From: Pseudomonas sp. ACN8
Lineage (GTDB): Bacteria; Pseudomonadota; Gammaproteobacteria; Pseudomonadales; Pseudomonadaceae
Length of the DNA stretch: 64,000 bases
Direction: 5' to 3'
Assembly: GCF_002303925.1 (NCBI RefSeq)
Contig: NZ_MRCS01000012.1
Span: forward strand, 1-64,000
The notes beneath the pieces are model-generated. The model did no database searches. It was given only the letters and a program-made list of their open reading frames with translations, and had not been told where the DNA came from. The position numbers were made by a program, and so were the translations under genes. This document shows, piece after piece, positions 38,131 through 47,327 of the stretch (positions are counted from its first letter, which is position 1; each line of letters starts with the position of its first letter).

Positions 38131-39648
38131 GTGAACCGGCCTACGCCAGTAAAAACCGATAACTTCTTCCTGCTGATCTTCCGGGCACTGCGCCACCGCC
38201 GTGTACCGATTGCATTGCGCATCGCCAGCCATAACGTGATTCTGGTCGCCCTGGCCCTGGTCATCTATGCCGGTGTGATGGGCCTGCAGTTCAAGCAGGC
38301 CATGCACGAGCAGGCGGATGCGCTGGGCGAAAGCCTGACCACGCAGACGGCCACCTCGGCCACCGAGCTGTTGGTGTCCAACGACATCCTCAGCCTCAAT
38401 GTGCTGCTCAATAACCTGACCAAGAACAAACTGGTGGCCCACGCCGCCATCTACAGCCCGGACAACCGCATCCTCGCCGAATCCGGCCAGCGTCCCAAGC
38501 ATGGCCTGCTGGGCGAAGCCGAGGGCATGTACCAGAGCAAAATCACCTTCCAGGACGTGACTGCCGGGCAATTGCGCATCAGCCTGGACATGGACCAGTT
38601 CCAGCAGCCGATGACCATCAGCCTGCAAAGCATGGGCATTCTGAGCGCCATCCTGCTGGCCCTGTCCCTGGCCCTGAGCCTGCGCATGGGGCGTTATCTC
38701 TCAACGCCGCTGCTGCAATTGCGGGTGTGGCTGCGCAACATCGACGAATACACCCCGGGCACCGACCGCCAGGACGAAATCGGCGACCTGGCGCGCCAGC
38801 TGCACGCCAACTTCGCCCCGGAGCCCGCCCCTGTGCCGGAACCGGAACCGGAATTCGACGACGTCGATGACGAGGCCGACCCGGCCTTCGAAGTCCGTAA
38901 CCTGCGCGACCCGAGTTTCGACGAGAGCCGCCCGGTAGCGGCGCTCAAGCCAGCGCCACGGCAGATCGTCAGCACTGTTGAAGACGACGATGATGAAGAC
39001 CCGTTCGCCGATCTGCGCGACGAGTCGCTGGACAGCCCTCCACAACCGGTGATTCGCAAGGCCACGCCGAGCGTGCCGCAACACAGCGCGGTGCTGGCGG
39101 TGCAACTGGGTTCCCAGGAGCAACTGCGACGCCTGCCGCGTGCGCGACTTGAAGAGCTGCTCGAACGCTATCGCGATTGCCTCGACCAGGCCGCTTCGCT
39201 GTATCAGGGCGAAGTGGAGACCTTGAACGATGGCAGCACACTGATGCTGTTCCACACCGAAGACAGCGGCGACGATTACCTGACCAACGCCATCTGCTGT
39301 GGCGAGCTGCTGCGGGCTCTAGGCCACCAGTTGCAGATCGAAGTCGCGGACAGCGGCATCACCCTGCAGTTGCAGCTGGGCCTGACCCTGGGCGACGAAC
39401 TGTTCGGCCTGAGCCAGATCGACCTGCTGCTGACCGACCCCGCCCAGGACGCCCTGGCGCTGTCGCAACACAGCCGCAACCTGCTGCTGGTGGAGCGCAA
39501 GATCAGTGACGACGCCTTGATCCGCCAGCGTGCACGGATCCGCCCGATCGCCAGCCCTGAGGGCGCATGCTGCGTGGAGCGGTTGATGGAGCCGTATCCG
39601 TCGATGCTCGAGCGGCAACTGGCGCGGATGCACGAGCGCCGCGCTTAA
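38131..39648 (+). CDS. SMP_2/YtjB-type inner-membrane protein with C-terminal cyclase-like domain
   Basis: The 505-residue protein has a first membrane helix at about 35-52, a periplasmic region with GESLTTQTATSATELLVSND and AAIYSPDNRILAESG, and a second helix at about 170-190. This layout fits the SMP_2 (YtjB/AhpA) family found next to serB. A short HAMP-like stretch, an acidic Pro/Glu-rich linker (about 225-305) and a C-terminal domain follow. That domain resembles class III nucleotidyl cyclases (HSAVLAVQLGSQEQL, VETLNDGSTLMLFH, LTLGDELFGLSQIDLLL), but the metal-binding Asp expected in the first strand is replaced by Gln, so catalysis is unlikely. The start is GTG at 38131. A strong terminator follows. 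Confidence 0.82.
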   Translation: MNRPTPVKTDNFFLLIFRALRHRRVPIALRIASHNVILVALALVIYAGVMGLQFKQAMHEQADALGESLTTQTATSATELLVSNDILSLNVLLNNLTKNKLVAHAAIYSPDNRILAESGQRPKHGLLGEAEGMYQSKITFQDVTAGQLRISLDMDQFQQPMTISLQSMGILSAILLALSLALSLRMGRYLSTPLLQLRVWLRNIDEYTPGTDRQDEIGDLARQLHANFAPEPAPVPEPEPEFDDVDDEADPAFEVRNLRDPSFDESRPVAALKPAPRQIVSTVEDDDDEDPFADLRDESLDSPPQPVIRKATPSVPQHSAVLAVQLGSQEQLRRLPRARLEELLERYRDCLDQAASLYQGEVETLNDGSTLMLFHTEDSGDDYLTNAICCGELLRALGHQLQIEVADSGITLQLQLGLTLGDELFGLSQIDLLLTDPAQDALALSQHSRNLLLVERKISDDALIRQRARIRPIASPEGACCVERLMEPYPSMLERQLARMHERRA

Positions 39649-39670
39649 GCCGCAGGCCCCGATCTGAAGA

Positions 39671-39705
39671 AGCCCGCAGATAAGCGATCGTCTGCGGGCT
39701 TTTTT
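39671..39705 (+). terminator. Rho-independent terminator after the YtjB-like gene
   Basis: AGCCCGCAGA (39671-39680) pairs with TCTGCGGGCT (39691-39700) around a ten-base loop and is followed at once by six T residues (39700-39705). It is a textbook intrinsic terminator 22 bases past the stop codon. Confidence 0.93.
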
Positions 39706-39708
39706 GTG

Positions 39709-39831
39709 GCCTGTTCTGGCCTCATCGCGAGCAAGCTCGCTCCCACAGGGGATCGTCAGTGAACCCCCTCCTGTGGGCTGTCCGGATCAATTGTGGGAGC
39801 GAGCCTGCTCGCGATGAGGCCAGAACAGGCG
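39709..39831. repeat. REPIN with unusually extended flanking palindrome
   Basis: The two REP copies (catcgcgagcaagctcgctccc from 39723, and gtgggagcgagcctgctcgc to about 39813) are inverted. In addition, the bases outside them mirror each other: gcctgttctggcct on the left and aggccagaacaggc on the right. The palindrome is therefore longer than in the other REPINs here. It sits between two terminators. Confidence 0.9.
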
Positions 39832-39857
39832 CTAGATATCTCCAACCCGCAGAAACA

Positions 39858-39886
39858 ACAAAGCCCGCATCAATGCGGGCTTTGTT
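39858..39886 (-). terminator. Terminator after the PqiC-like lipoprotein gene
   Basis: ACAAAGCCCGCAT (39858-39870) and ATGCGGGCTTTGT (39873-39885) form a near-continuous palindrome 17 bases beyond the minus-strand stop. T-rich sequence flanks it on both strands. Confidence 0.85.
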
Positions 39887-39902
39887 TCAAATCCATCCAG
39901 GG

Positions 39903-40616
39903 TCAGAAGCGGAACACTTCCATATCCGTACGAATAGGCGCGGCCATCGGGATCTTCGGCTGCTTTTCCTGCTCTACCGCAGGTGCTGGCGCCTTGGCTG
40001 CCGGTTTGCGCGGAACTTCGGCGATCGGCGGCTGATTGGCCAGGGGCTTGAGCGCCACCGACAGTTGTTCGGCCAGTCGTTGCAACAACACACCCTGTGC
40101 CTGGACCTGCGCCGCCGTGGTACCGGCATGCTGTTCCTGCAAATGGATGATGCGGTTGTCGCGGACCTGCCCGCGACGGTCGATCAGGCGCCATTGCGCG
40201 TCGAGGATCGCCGGTTGTTTTTCACCCGAGTCCAGGCGCGTGATGGTCAGCAGTACCTGAACATCCGGCGTGAAGCCCACTGTCGCCGGGGCCAGCACTA
40301 CGCGCTGGCTGTCCAGGCGACCTGCGACCTGACGCAGCAGCAGCTGATCGATATCCGACGAAAGGCTGCCAGCCCAACGACCGTCAGTCGAGGCCTGCAG
40401 GCTGCCATCAGGCTGACGCTGCAACAGGGTCTCACGTTGCAGGTAGTCGGCCACGGTGACCGGTCCCAACAATACCGCCATGCCCGCGTTCTGTGCGGGC
40501 TGAACCGGACTACCAGCGTCCAGCTGATACAACGACACCGGCTGGTGAACGCTGCAACCCGCCAGGCCAAGAACGCCGACGAGCAAAAGAATAAAAGGAA
40601 GGCGCAGAGCAGTCAT
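39903..40616 (-). CDS. PqiC/YmbA-like outer-membrane lipoprotein (ABC-type transport auxiliary family)
   Basis: The 237-residue precursor has a lipoprotein signal ending LLLVGVLGLAGC, with lipidated Cys21, then a domain resembling PqiC/YmbA (VSLYQLDAGSP, VLLGPVTVADYLQRE, SSDIDQLLLRQVAGRLDS, TRLDSGEKQPAILDAQWRL). A Pro/Ala/Lys-rich tail follows. PqiC lipoproteins help MCE-family complexes move lipids across the envelope, but no pqiA or pqiB gene is nearby, so the partner is unknown. The ATG at 40616 is preceded by ATGGGA. The frame running to 40745 precedes the signal peptide and is rejected. Confidence 0.82.
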   Translation of the reverse strand: MTALRLPFILLLVGVLGLAGCSVHQPVSLYQLDAGSPVQPAQNAGMAVLLGPVTVADYLQRETLLQRQPDGSLQASTDGRWAGSLSSDIDQLLLRQVAGRLDSQRVVLAPATVGFTPDVQVLLTITRLDSGEKQPAILDAQWRLIDRRGQVRDNRIIHLQEQHAGTTAAQVQAQGVLLQRLAEQLSVALKPLANQPPIAEVPRKPAAKAPAPAVEQEKQPKIPMAAPIRTDMEVFRF

Positions 40617-40797
40617 CGTCCCATCCAGGTGATCGCAAAAAGGCTGATCACAGTAAAAATACTCAATAAATATGAAGAACGCGCGGCAGTGCCGGCGCTT
40701 GAAAGGCCATATCATCCGTGAATATGCGTTCCGACTCCAGCGCAAAGCGCCGAACTACGGGTTAAATCGTAGATCGGCGCCTCAAACTCGCGTTCTT

Positions 40798-40831
40798 CGG
40801 TCAACTGAACGCAGTAGCGCTCAGTTGACCG
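40798..40831 (-). other. Stem-loop overlapping the parC stop codon
   Basis: CGGTCAACTGA (40798-40808) pairs perfectly with TCAGTTGACCG (40821-40831). The right arm contains the last codons and stop of parC. There is no clear T-run, so it may be an RNA-stabilising hairpin or a factor-assisted terminator. Confidence 0.6.
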
Positions 40832-43091
40832 GGCTTTCGACGAGCAGTGCATCTACCCGCTGGAAACCACGCGGCAATTTGTTACCACGACGACCACGCT
40901 CACCCTTGTAGTGCTCAAGATCGTCCGCTTTCAGTGACAAAGTACGTTTTCCGGCCTGCAACACCAGTGTTGCACCGTCCGGCAATACGGCGATGTCCGT
41001 CACATACTCTTCACGACTGGCCACTCGCTCACCGGGAATCCCGATGATCTTATTGCCTTTGCCTTTACCTAATTGTGGCAGGTCGCTGATTTTGAAGATC
41101 AGCAGGCGACCTTCGGTCGTCACCGACGCCAGCCAGTTTTGCTCACGATCGGCCACAGGGCGCGGCAGCATGACCTTGGCGTTGTTCGGCAGGCTCAGCA
41201 GGGCCTTGCCCGCCTTGTTCTTGGCCTGCAGGTCTTCTCCCTTGACCACGAAACCGTAGCCGGCGTCGGAAGCGATCACGTACAGCGCATCGTCTTCGGG
41301 CATCAGCACGCATTCGAAACTCGCCCCTGGTGGCGGCGTCAGGCGACCGGTCAGTGGCTCGCCCTGGCCACGGGCCGACGGCAAGGTGTGGGCGGCCACC
41401 GAATAACTGCGGCCCGTGGAGTCGATAAACACCGCAAACTGGTTGGAGCGCCCGGCTGCCAGCGCCTTGAAACCGTCCCCGGCCTTGTAGGAAAGCCCGG
41501 TGGCGTCGATCTCGTGGCCTTTGGCGGAGCGAATCCAGCCTTTTTCCGACAGCACCACCGTCACTTTCTCGTTCGGCAGCAGATCGTGCTCGGTCAGGGC
41601 CTTGGCTTCGGCGCGCTCGACGATAGGCGACCGGCGGTCATCCCCGTAGGTTTCAGCGTCCTTGATCAGTTCGCTGCGCACCAGTTTTTTCAACTTGGTT
41701 TCGCTGCTCAGCAGGGCTTGCAGCTTGGCTTGTTCCTTGAGCAGTTCATCCTGCTCGGCACGCAGCTTCATCTCTTCCAGTCGCGCCAACTGACGCAGAC
41801 GGGTGTCGAGGATGTAGTCGGCCTGGATTTCGCTGAGGGCGAAACGTTCGATCAGCGCGGCTTTCGGATGCTCCTCGGTACGGATGATGTGGATCACTTC
41901 ATCCAGGTTGAGGTAGGCAATCAACAAACCGTCCAACAGGTGCAGGCGACGCTCGACCTTGTCGAGGCGGAATTGCAGGCGACGACGCACGGTCTGCACC
42001 CGGAACTCCAGCCATTCGACCAGCAGCGCCCGCAGGTTTTTCAACTGCGGCTTGCCGTCCAGGCCGATGATATTGATGTTGACCCGGTAGCTCGACTCCA
42101 GCTCGGTGCTGGCGAACAGGTGCTGCATCAGGGCATCGTGGTCGAAGTTTTTCCGCGCCCCCGGAATGATCACGATCCGGCACGGGTTTTCGTGGTCGGA
42201 TTCGTCACGCAGGTCGGCAATTTGCGGCGCCTTGGACGGCTTGGCCTGCATCATCGCGGCGATCTGCTCCAGCACCTTGGCGCCCGAGACCTGATGCGGC
42301 AGCGCGGTGACGATGATGTCGCCGTCTTCGATGTGATACACGGCGCGCATGCGCACCGAACCGCGACCGGTTTCGTAGATTTTCAGCAGGTCGGCGCGCG
42401 GGGTGATGATTTCCGCTTCGGTCGGGTAGTCCGGGCCCTGGATGTGCTCACAGAGCTGTTCGACCGTGGCCTTGGGCTCGTCGAGCAAACGCACGCACGC
42501 CGTGGCGACTTCCCGCAGGTTGTGCGGCGGAACGTCGGTGGCCATGCCCACGGCGATACCGGTGGTGCCGTTGAGCAGGATATTCGGCAAACGTGCCGGC
42601 AACACCAGCGGTTCGTCGAGGGTACCGTCGAAGTTCGGGCCCCAATCCGCCGTGCCCTGGCCCAGCTCGCTGAGCAGCACTTCGGAATAACGCGACAGCC
42701 GCGCTTCGGTGTAACGCATGGCGGCGAAGGACTTGGGATCATCCGGCGCACCCCAGTTGCCCTGGCCGTCGACCAGCGTGTAGCGATAGCTGAACGGCTG
42801 GGCCATCAGCACCATGGCTTCGTAGCAGGCCGAATCGCCGTGGGGGTGGAACTTACCGAGCACGTCACCGACGGTACGCGCCGATTTCTTGTGCTTGGAA
42901 TCGGCGTCCAGCCCCAACTCGCTCATCGCATAAATAATGCGGCGCTGTACCGGTTTCAGGCCGTCGCCGATATGCGGCAGGGCACGGTCCATGATCACGT
43001 ACATGGAGTAGTTGAGGTAGGCATTTTCGGTGAAGTCAGCCAGTGACCGGCGTTCTACACCGTCCAGGCTGAGATCAAGGGAGTCGCTCAT
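40821..43091 (-). CDS. parC: DNA topoisomerase IV subunit A
   Basis: ParC is the DNA-cleaving subunit of topoisomerase IV, which decatenates sister chromosomes. The 756-residue product has the catalytic tyrosine Tyr127 in [11 protein letters not shown], the fluoroquinolone-resistance region [15 protein letters not shown] with sensitive-type Ser87 and Glu91, and a C-terminal beta-pinwheel that includes [18 protein letters not shown]. The ATG at 43091 ([13 protein letters not shown]) is the family start, and the frame to 43154 adds unrelated residues. It follows the aspartic protease gene by seven bases and shares a minus-strand block with parE. Confidence 0.97.
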   Translation of the reverse strand: MSDSLDLSLDGVERRSLADFTENAYLNYSMYVIMDRALPHIGDGLKPVQRRIIYAMSELGLDADSKHKKSARTVGDVLGKFHPHGDSACYEAMVLMAQPFSYRYTLVDGQGNWGAPDDPKSFAAMRYTEARLSRYSEVLLSELGQGTADWGPNFDGTLDEPLVLPARLPNILLNGTTGIAVGMATDVPPHNLREVATACVRLLDEPKATVEQLCEHIQGPDYPTEAEIITPRADLLKIYETGRGSVRMRAVYHIEDGDIIVTALPHQVSGAKVLEQIAAMMQAKPSKAPQIADLRDESDHENPCRIVIIPGARKNFDHDALMQHLFASTELESSYRVNINIIGLDGKPQLKNLRALLVEWLEFRVQTVRRRLQFRLDKVERRLHLLDGLLIAYLNLDEVIHIIRTEEHPKAALIERFALSEIQADYILDTRLRQLARLEEMKLRAEQDELLKEQAKLQALLSSETKLKKLVRSELIKDAETYGDDRRSPIVERAEAKALTEHDLLPNEKVTVVLSEKGWIRSAKGHEIDATGLSYKAGDGFKALAAGRSNQFAVFIDSTGRSYSVAAHTLPSARGQGEPLTGRLTPPPGASFECVLMPEDDALYVIASDAGYGFVVKGEDLQAKNKAGKALLSLPNNAKVMLPRPVADREQNWLASVTTEGRLLIFKISDLPQLGKGKGNKIIGIPGERVASREEYVTDIAVLPDGATLVLQAGKRTLSLKADDLEHYKGERGRRGNKLPRGFQRVDALLVESPVN

Positions 43092-43098
43092 GCGGGCC

Positions 43099-43623
43099 TC
43101 ATCGGTTCGTTGTCTGGCGCAGCAGCATGGTGCCACCGCGCTGGGTAAATTCAAGTTTGTTCAGTGCGCTCATGCCGAGCAACACCTGATCGCCATGCAG
43201 CCCCGGGGCCACCAGTGCGCGTACATCCCGCAGCACGATGTCGCCCAGTTGCAGGCGTTCGATACGGGTGCGATAGCCCTGGCTCAGGCCATTGGCCGTG
43301 CTCAGGGTCACGCCGAATCCTTCTTCGAGCTTCAAGCGCTTGGCCAGGCCCGCCGGAATCGACACATCGGTTGCACCGGTATCGAGCATGAAGTCCACCG
43401 GCTGGCCGTTGATCTGGCCGCTGGCGACGAAATGCCCCTGCACATTGCTCACCAGTTTCACCTCGATGAAACCTTCGCCCTGCTCCGAACTGACCACCAC
43501 ATTCGGATTTTGCTGACGCGCTTCCCACTGGGCGAAAAACCGCGTGGCCAGAAACAGCGCCGCACACCAGGCCAGCACCATGAACACCCGGCCGATACGC
43601 TGCCCCGGGCGTTGTTGTCTCAT
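43099..43623 (-). CDS. Membrane-anchored retropepsin-like aspartic protease
   Basis: The 174-residue protein has a membrane helix at about 12-31 and a soluble domain with the retroviral-type active site [14 protein letters not shown] (Asp81), then [12 protein letters not shown], the usual end of the TIGR02281/clan AA family. Such single-domain proteins work as dimers. The substrate is unknown. Its ATG overlaps the stop of the phytase-like gene by four bases, and parC starts seven bases after it, so the whole parE-to-parC stretch is probably one transcript. Confidence 0.88.
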   Translation of the reverse strand: MRQQRPGQRIGRVFMVLAWCAALFLATRFFAQWEARQQNPNVVVSSEQGEGFIEVKLVSNVQGHFVASGQINGQPVDFMLDTGATDVSIPAGLAKRLKLEEGFGVTLSTANGLSQGYRTRIERLQLGDIVLRDVRALVAPGLHGDQVLLGMSALNKLEFTQRGGTMLLRQTTNR

Positions 43624-44609
43624 GGTTTGGCACTCCAGCCACCTTCCGGTGCGGCGAAGCGCCAGACCACCGGGCGGACTTCGCCATCGGCGCGTGCGCC
43701 GAAATTATTGTCGACACCGATCCAGGCGCCATCGGCATCCACGATCAGCGCTTCTTCCAGCCCGTAGTTCTGTGAATAACGACGGTTTTCCTGCAACAAC
43801 TCGGCGGCGTACGACCAACAGCGCTCGACCTTGGCCGTCTGCGCATCCCGGCGGCAGATCTGGAAGGCATTGCGTTCAAGGGTGAACAGCTTGCCGTTGA
43901 ACAGCGACAGATCAGAGAAGTCCCGTGGGACAGCCTTGGCATGGGGAAACTGCTCGGGCTGCATTTCCATGCCCGCCTCGCTCAGCAGCACGCAGCCACC
44001 GTCGCAATCCCACAACGTTTGCTTGCGCTTGATCATCAGCAGTCCCCGACCTTGACGCTCGGCGGCGAGCCACATCTGATCCCCCGCCGGATTGATCGCC
44101 AGCCCTTCGAACAACGCGTTGAATTGCAAGAGCAGGCCTCTGGCCCGTGCTTCGCGAACCATCATCGGCGAAATTTTCAGCCAGGTGGCAGGCCCGGTTG
44201 GCGGCACTTGCAAGACAGCGGCATGGCCTTCGCTGACGATGTAGCGATTGCCGGCGCTGTCGCAGGTGATGCCTTCGAAGTCCAGATCGCCGCCACGCAC
44301 GAACGAAGCTACCCAGACGCGGGACTTCAGCCCCCAGGGCAAACCGCTGTCAGGCACCAGCGGTACGTCGATGCGCACTGTTTGTGCCTGCCACACGGAT
44401 TCGCGGGTATCGAGGCGGTAGATCTGGTCATCGTCGCGGTCGGAAACCGCCCACAGGTCATTGCCGCACTGCGCCAGGCCGGACAGGTTGCCGCCGCGCA
44501 TACCCTCGATGACATGCCCGGACAACACGCGCAGCTGTGGCGCCGGCTCGGCAGATACCGTAATCGACGTCAGCAGCAACCCACAGAGCAGGGCAAAGCC
44601 CAGACGCAT
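43620..44609 (-). CDS. Secreted esterase-like phytase family protein
   Basis: The 329-residue precursor starts with a Sec signal peptide (MRLGFALLCGLLLTSITVSA). The mature part looks like a beta-propeller of the 'esterase-like activity of phytase' family: NLSGLAQCGNDLWAVSDRDDDQIYRL, GGDLDFEGITCDSAGNRYIVSEG, LFEGLAINPAGDQMWLAAE, EEALIVDADGAWIGVDNNFG. Periplasmic location is inferred from the signal peptide. The true substrate is unknown for this group. Its start overlaps the parE stop by one base and its end overlaps the aspartic protease start, so all are translationally coupled. Confidence 0.85.
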   Translation of the reverse strand: MRLGFALLCGLLLTSITVSAEPAPQLRVLSGHVIEGMRGGNLSGLAQCGNDLWAVSDRDDDQIYRLDTRESVWQAQTVRIDVPLVPDSGLPWGLKSRVWVASFVRGGDLDFEGITCDSAGNRYIVSEGHAAVLQVPPTGPATWLKISPMMVREARARGLLLQFNALFEGLAINPAGDQMWLAAERQGRGLLMIKRKQTLWDCDGGCVLLSEAGMEMQPEQFPHAKAVPRDFSDLSLFNGKLFTLERNAFQICRRDAQTAKVERCWSYAAELLQENRRYSQNYGLEEALIVDADGAWIGVDNNFGARADGEVRPVVWRFAAPEGGWSAKP

Positions 44610-46513
44610 CAGCCCAGCACCTCGGCCAGGTTGCCCTTGGACTCCAGCCAGGTCTTGCGGTCACCGGCGCGCTTCTTCGCCAGCAGCATGTCCATCATTT
44701 CCGAGGTCGCCTCGAAATCTTCCAGGGTCAACTGCACCAGACGCCGGGTGTTCGGGTCCATGGTGGTCTCGCGCAGCTGCGGCGGGTTCATTTCGCCCAG
44801 CCCCTTGAATCGGGTGACTTGCGGCTTGCCGCGCTTCTTCTCGGCCACCAGGCGATCGAGGATGCCATCGCGTTCGGCTTCATCGAGGGCATAGTAGATC
44901 TCTTTGCCCAGGTCGATGCGGTACAACGGCGGCATCGCGACATAGACGTGACCGGCATCCACCAACGGGCGGAAATGCTGGACGAACAAGGCGCACAGCA
45001 AGGTCGCGATGTGCAGACCGTCGGAGTCGGCGTCGGCGAGGATGCAGATCTTGCCGTAGCGCAGTTGGCTCATGTCCGCCGCGCCCGGATCGACGCCGAT
45101 GGCCACGGCGATGTTGTGCACTTCCTGACTGGCGAGCACTTCGCTGCCGTCGACTTCCCAGGTGTTGAGGATCTTGCCGCGCAACGGCAGGATCGCCTGG
45201 AATTCCTTGTCCCGCGCTTGCTTGGCGGAACCGCCGGCGGAATCACCTTCCACCAGGAACAGCTCGGAACGCATCGGGTCCTGCCCGGCACAGTCGGCCA
45301 GTTTGCCCGGCAGCGCCGGGCCTTGGGTAATGCGTTTGCGCTCGACCTTCTTGCTGGCCTTGAGGCGACGGCCGGCGTTGTTGATCGCCAGTTCCGCCAG
45401 CAGCATGCCGGTTTCCGGGTTGGCATTGAGCCACAGGCTGAACGCATCTTTGACCACACCGGAGACGAACGCCGCCGCTTCACGGGACGACAGGCGCTCC
45501 TTGGTCTGGCCGGAGAATTGCGGTTCCTGCATCTTCATCGACAGAACGAAGGCGATGCGTTCCCAGACGTCTTCCGGCGCCAGCTTCACGCCGCGCGGCA
45601 ACAGGCTGCGGAATTCGCAGAACTCGCGCATGGCATCGAGCAGGCCCTGGCGCAGACCGTTGACGTGGGTGCCGCCCTGGGCCGTCGGGATCAGGTTGAC
45701 GTAGCTTTCCTGTACCGCATCGCCGCCTTCCGGCAGCCACAGCAGTGCCCAATCCACCGCTTCTTTATTACCGGCCAGGCTGCCGCAGAACGGCTCGTCC
45801 GGCAGGCGCTCGAATTCGCTGACCGCATCCACCAGATAGGAACGCAGGCCGTCTTCGTAATGCCATTCGACTTTTTCGCCGGTGGCCTTGTCTTCAAAAC
45901 TGACCAGCAAGCCCGGGCACAGAACGGCCTTGGCCTTGAGCACATGCTTGAGGCGGCTGATGGAGAATTTCGGCGAGTCGAAGTATTTCGGGTCCGGCGC
46001 AAAGAATACGCTGGTACCGGTGTTGCGCTTGCCGACAGTGCCGATGATTTCCAGTTCGGTGGCCTTGTAGCCGTCCTTGAAGGTCATCTGGTATTCGTTG
46101 CCGTCACGTTTTACACGCACCCGAACTTCGGTGGACAAGGCGTTGACCACGGAAATACCCACTCCGTGCAAGCCACCGGAGAACTGGTAGTTTTTGTTGG
46201 AAAACTTGCCGCCGGCATGCAGCTTGGTGAGGATCAACTCGACGCCCGAAACACCTTCCTCGGGGTGAATGTCCACCGGCATGCCACGGCCGTCATCGCT
46301 GACTTCCAGGGAATGGTCGGCATGCAGGATCACCTGTACCGATGAGGCATGCCCGGCCAAGGCTTCGTCGACGCTGTTGTCGATGACTTCCTGGGCAAGG
46401 TGGTTCGGCCGACTGGTGTCGGTGTACATGCCGGGGCGCTTGCGCACCGGGTCGAGGCCCGAGAGGACTTCGATGGCGTCTGCGTTATAAGAGCTAGCGC
46501 TGGGAGTGGCCAT
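44609..46513 (-). CDS. parE: DNA topoisomerase IV subunit B
   Basis: ParE is the ATPase subunit of topoisomerase IV. The 634-residue product has the GHKL ATP site (EVIDNSVDEALAG, DDGRGMPVDIH, GGLHGVGISVVNALS), the transducer domain, and the TOPRIM domain with FLVEGDSAGGSAKQARD and the acidic DADSDG. Length matches the gamma-proteobacterial form without insertions. It starts 51 bases after the YqiA-like gene on the same strand. Confidence 0.97.
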   Translation of the reverse strand: MATPSASSYNADAIEVLSGLDPVRKRPGMYTDTSRPNHLAQEVIDNSVDEALAGHASSVQVILHADHSLEVSDDGRGMPVDIHPEEGVSGVELILTKLHAGGKFSNKNYQFSGGLHGVGISVVNALSTEVRVRVKRDGNEYQMTFKDGYKATELEIIGTVGKRNTGTSVFFAPDPKYFDSPKFSISRLKHVLKAKAVLCPGLLVSFEDKATGEKVEWHYEDGLRSYLVDAVSEFERLPDEPFCGSLAGNKEAVDWALLWLPEGGDAVQESYVNLIPTAQGGTHVNGLRQGLLDAMREFCEFRSLLPRGVKLAPEDVWERIAFVLSMKMQEPQFSGQTKERLSSREAAAFVSGVVKDAFSLWLNANPETGMLLAELAINNAGRRLKASKKVERKRITQGPALPGKLADCAGQDPMRSELFLVEGDSAGGSAKQARDKEFQAILPLRGKILNTWEVDGSEVLASQEVHNIAVAIGVDPGAADMSQLRYGKICILADADSDGLHIATLLCALFVQHFRPLVDAGHVYVAMPPLYRIDLGKEIYYALDEAERDGILDRLVAEKKRGKPQVTRFKGLGEMNPPQLRETTMDPNTRRLVQLTLEDFEATSEMMDMLLAKKRAGDRKTWLESKGNLAEVLG

Positions 46514-46563
46514 GGGGTCTCGTCGTCAGTGTTCGGTGAAAAAGGAATTCATGGGGCTATCGC

Positions 46564-47172
46564 TCACAATGCGGTGAAATCGATTGCCTGATACAAATCG
46601 GCGCCAATGCCGGCAAAACTCAACATGGCCGGCAGTCGCGTGGCAAAACCCTGGAAACTGTGGTCGCCACCGGCCTGAATACGCAAGGCGCATGCCCGGT
46701 AATACTGCTGGGCGAGGCGATAGTCCAGCGTTTCGTCAGCCGTCTGCAACCATACCTGATAACGCTGTGGATCCTGGGGCGCCGGCACTTCCAGTTCAGC
46801 CAGGGCTGTCACGTGGTCGTGGGTCATTTCCCAGGTCTCATCGGTATACAGATTTTTCTGCGTCCCCAGAAAGCCGTCGAACATCCGGTGCGGGCTGACG
46901 GCAGGGTTGATCAACAGGGCTTTCAAGCCAAGGCGCTCAGCCAGGTGAGTGGCATAGTAGCCGCCGAGCGAGCTGCCGACCAGCAGTGGCCGCCCCAGCT
47001 CGGCAATCGCCTGCTCCAACTGCTCGATAGCCCGGCGCGGGTGGTGGTGCAACGCCGGAACACGCAAGTATTCGCTCAGGCCCAGTCGCTCCATCACGTA
47101 GATCAACTGGCAGGCCTTCTTCGACAACGGCGAGCTGTTCAAGCCGTGGATATAAAGGATCGAACCGGACAT
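46564..47172 (-). CDS. yqiA: YqiA-family alpha/beta hydrolase (esterase)
   Basis: The 202-residue cytoplasmic protein begins MSGSILYIHGLNSSPLSKKA, has the nucleophile elbow VGSSLGGYYATHLAE, ALLINPAVSPHRMF, and a final histidine in QAGGDHSFQGF, giving a Ser-Asp-His triad. This is the YqiA/YcfP family of small esterases, encoded next to parE and cpdA in many gamma-proteobacteria. The ATG at 47172 has GGGAGC upstream. The frame continues to 47244 only because a REP sequence is open in that frame (MTTIASKLAPTV), so the longer start is rejected. Confidence 0.9.
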   Translation of the reverse strand: MSGSILYIHGLNSSPLSKKACQLIYVMERLGLSEYLRVPALHHHPRRAIEQLEQAIAELGRPLLVGSSLGGYYATHLAERLGLKALLINPAVSPHRMFDGFLGTQKNLYTDETWEMTHDHVTALAELEVPAPQDPQRYQVWLQTADETLDYRLAQQYYRACALRIQAGGDHSFQGFATRLPAMLSFAGIGADLYQAIDFTAL

Positions 47173-47209
47173 TTGAGCTCCCTGTGCGTCGGCTAAAGAG
47201 GCGGAGTTT

Positions 47210-47312
47210 ACTGTAGGAGCGAGCTTGCTCGCGATGGTCGTCAACGATAACGCTGCAAACCTGGCGCACCGCGGCGTTCTCAGGTTAATCGCGAGCAGGC
47301 TCGCTCCTACAG
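47210..47312. repeat. REPIN: paired inverted REP sequences
   Basis: The copy ctgtaggagcgagcttgctc (from 47211) and the inverse atcgcgagcaggctcgctcc (to about 47310) enclose about 50 bases with a GC-rich dyad. The element separates yqiA from cpdA and runs directly into a run of twelve G residues. Confidence 0.9.
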
Positions 47313-47323
47313 GGGGGGGGGGG
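47312..47323. repeat. Twelve-base poly-G tract
   Basis: Bases 47312-47323 are all G. They join the right REP copy to the 3' end of cpdA, five bases past its stop. A homopolymer of this length is prone to slippage in cells and to error in sequencing. Confidence 0.85.
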
Positions 47324-47327
47324 TGTT

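Noticed and set aside
41073..43046. 657-codon plus-strand frame across parC
   Set aside because: It is the antisense shadow of parC, with no ribosome site and no family resemblance.
47173..47244. Longer N-terminus for the YqiA-like protein
   Set aside because: The extra residues come from a REP sequence that is open by chance, and the internal ATG has a ribosome site and the family N-terminus.
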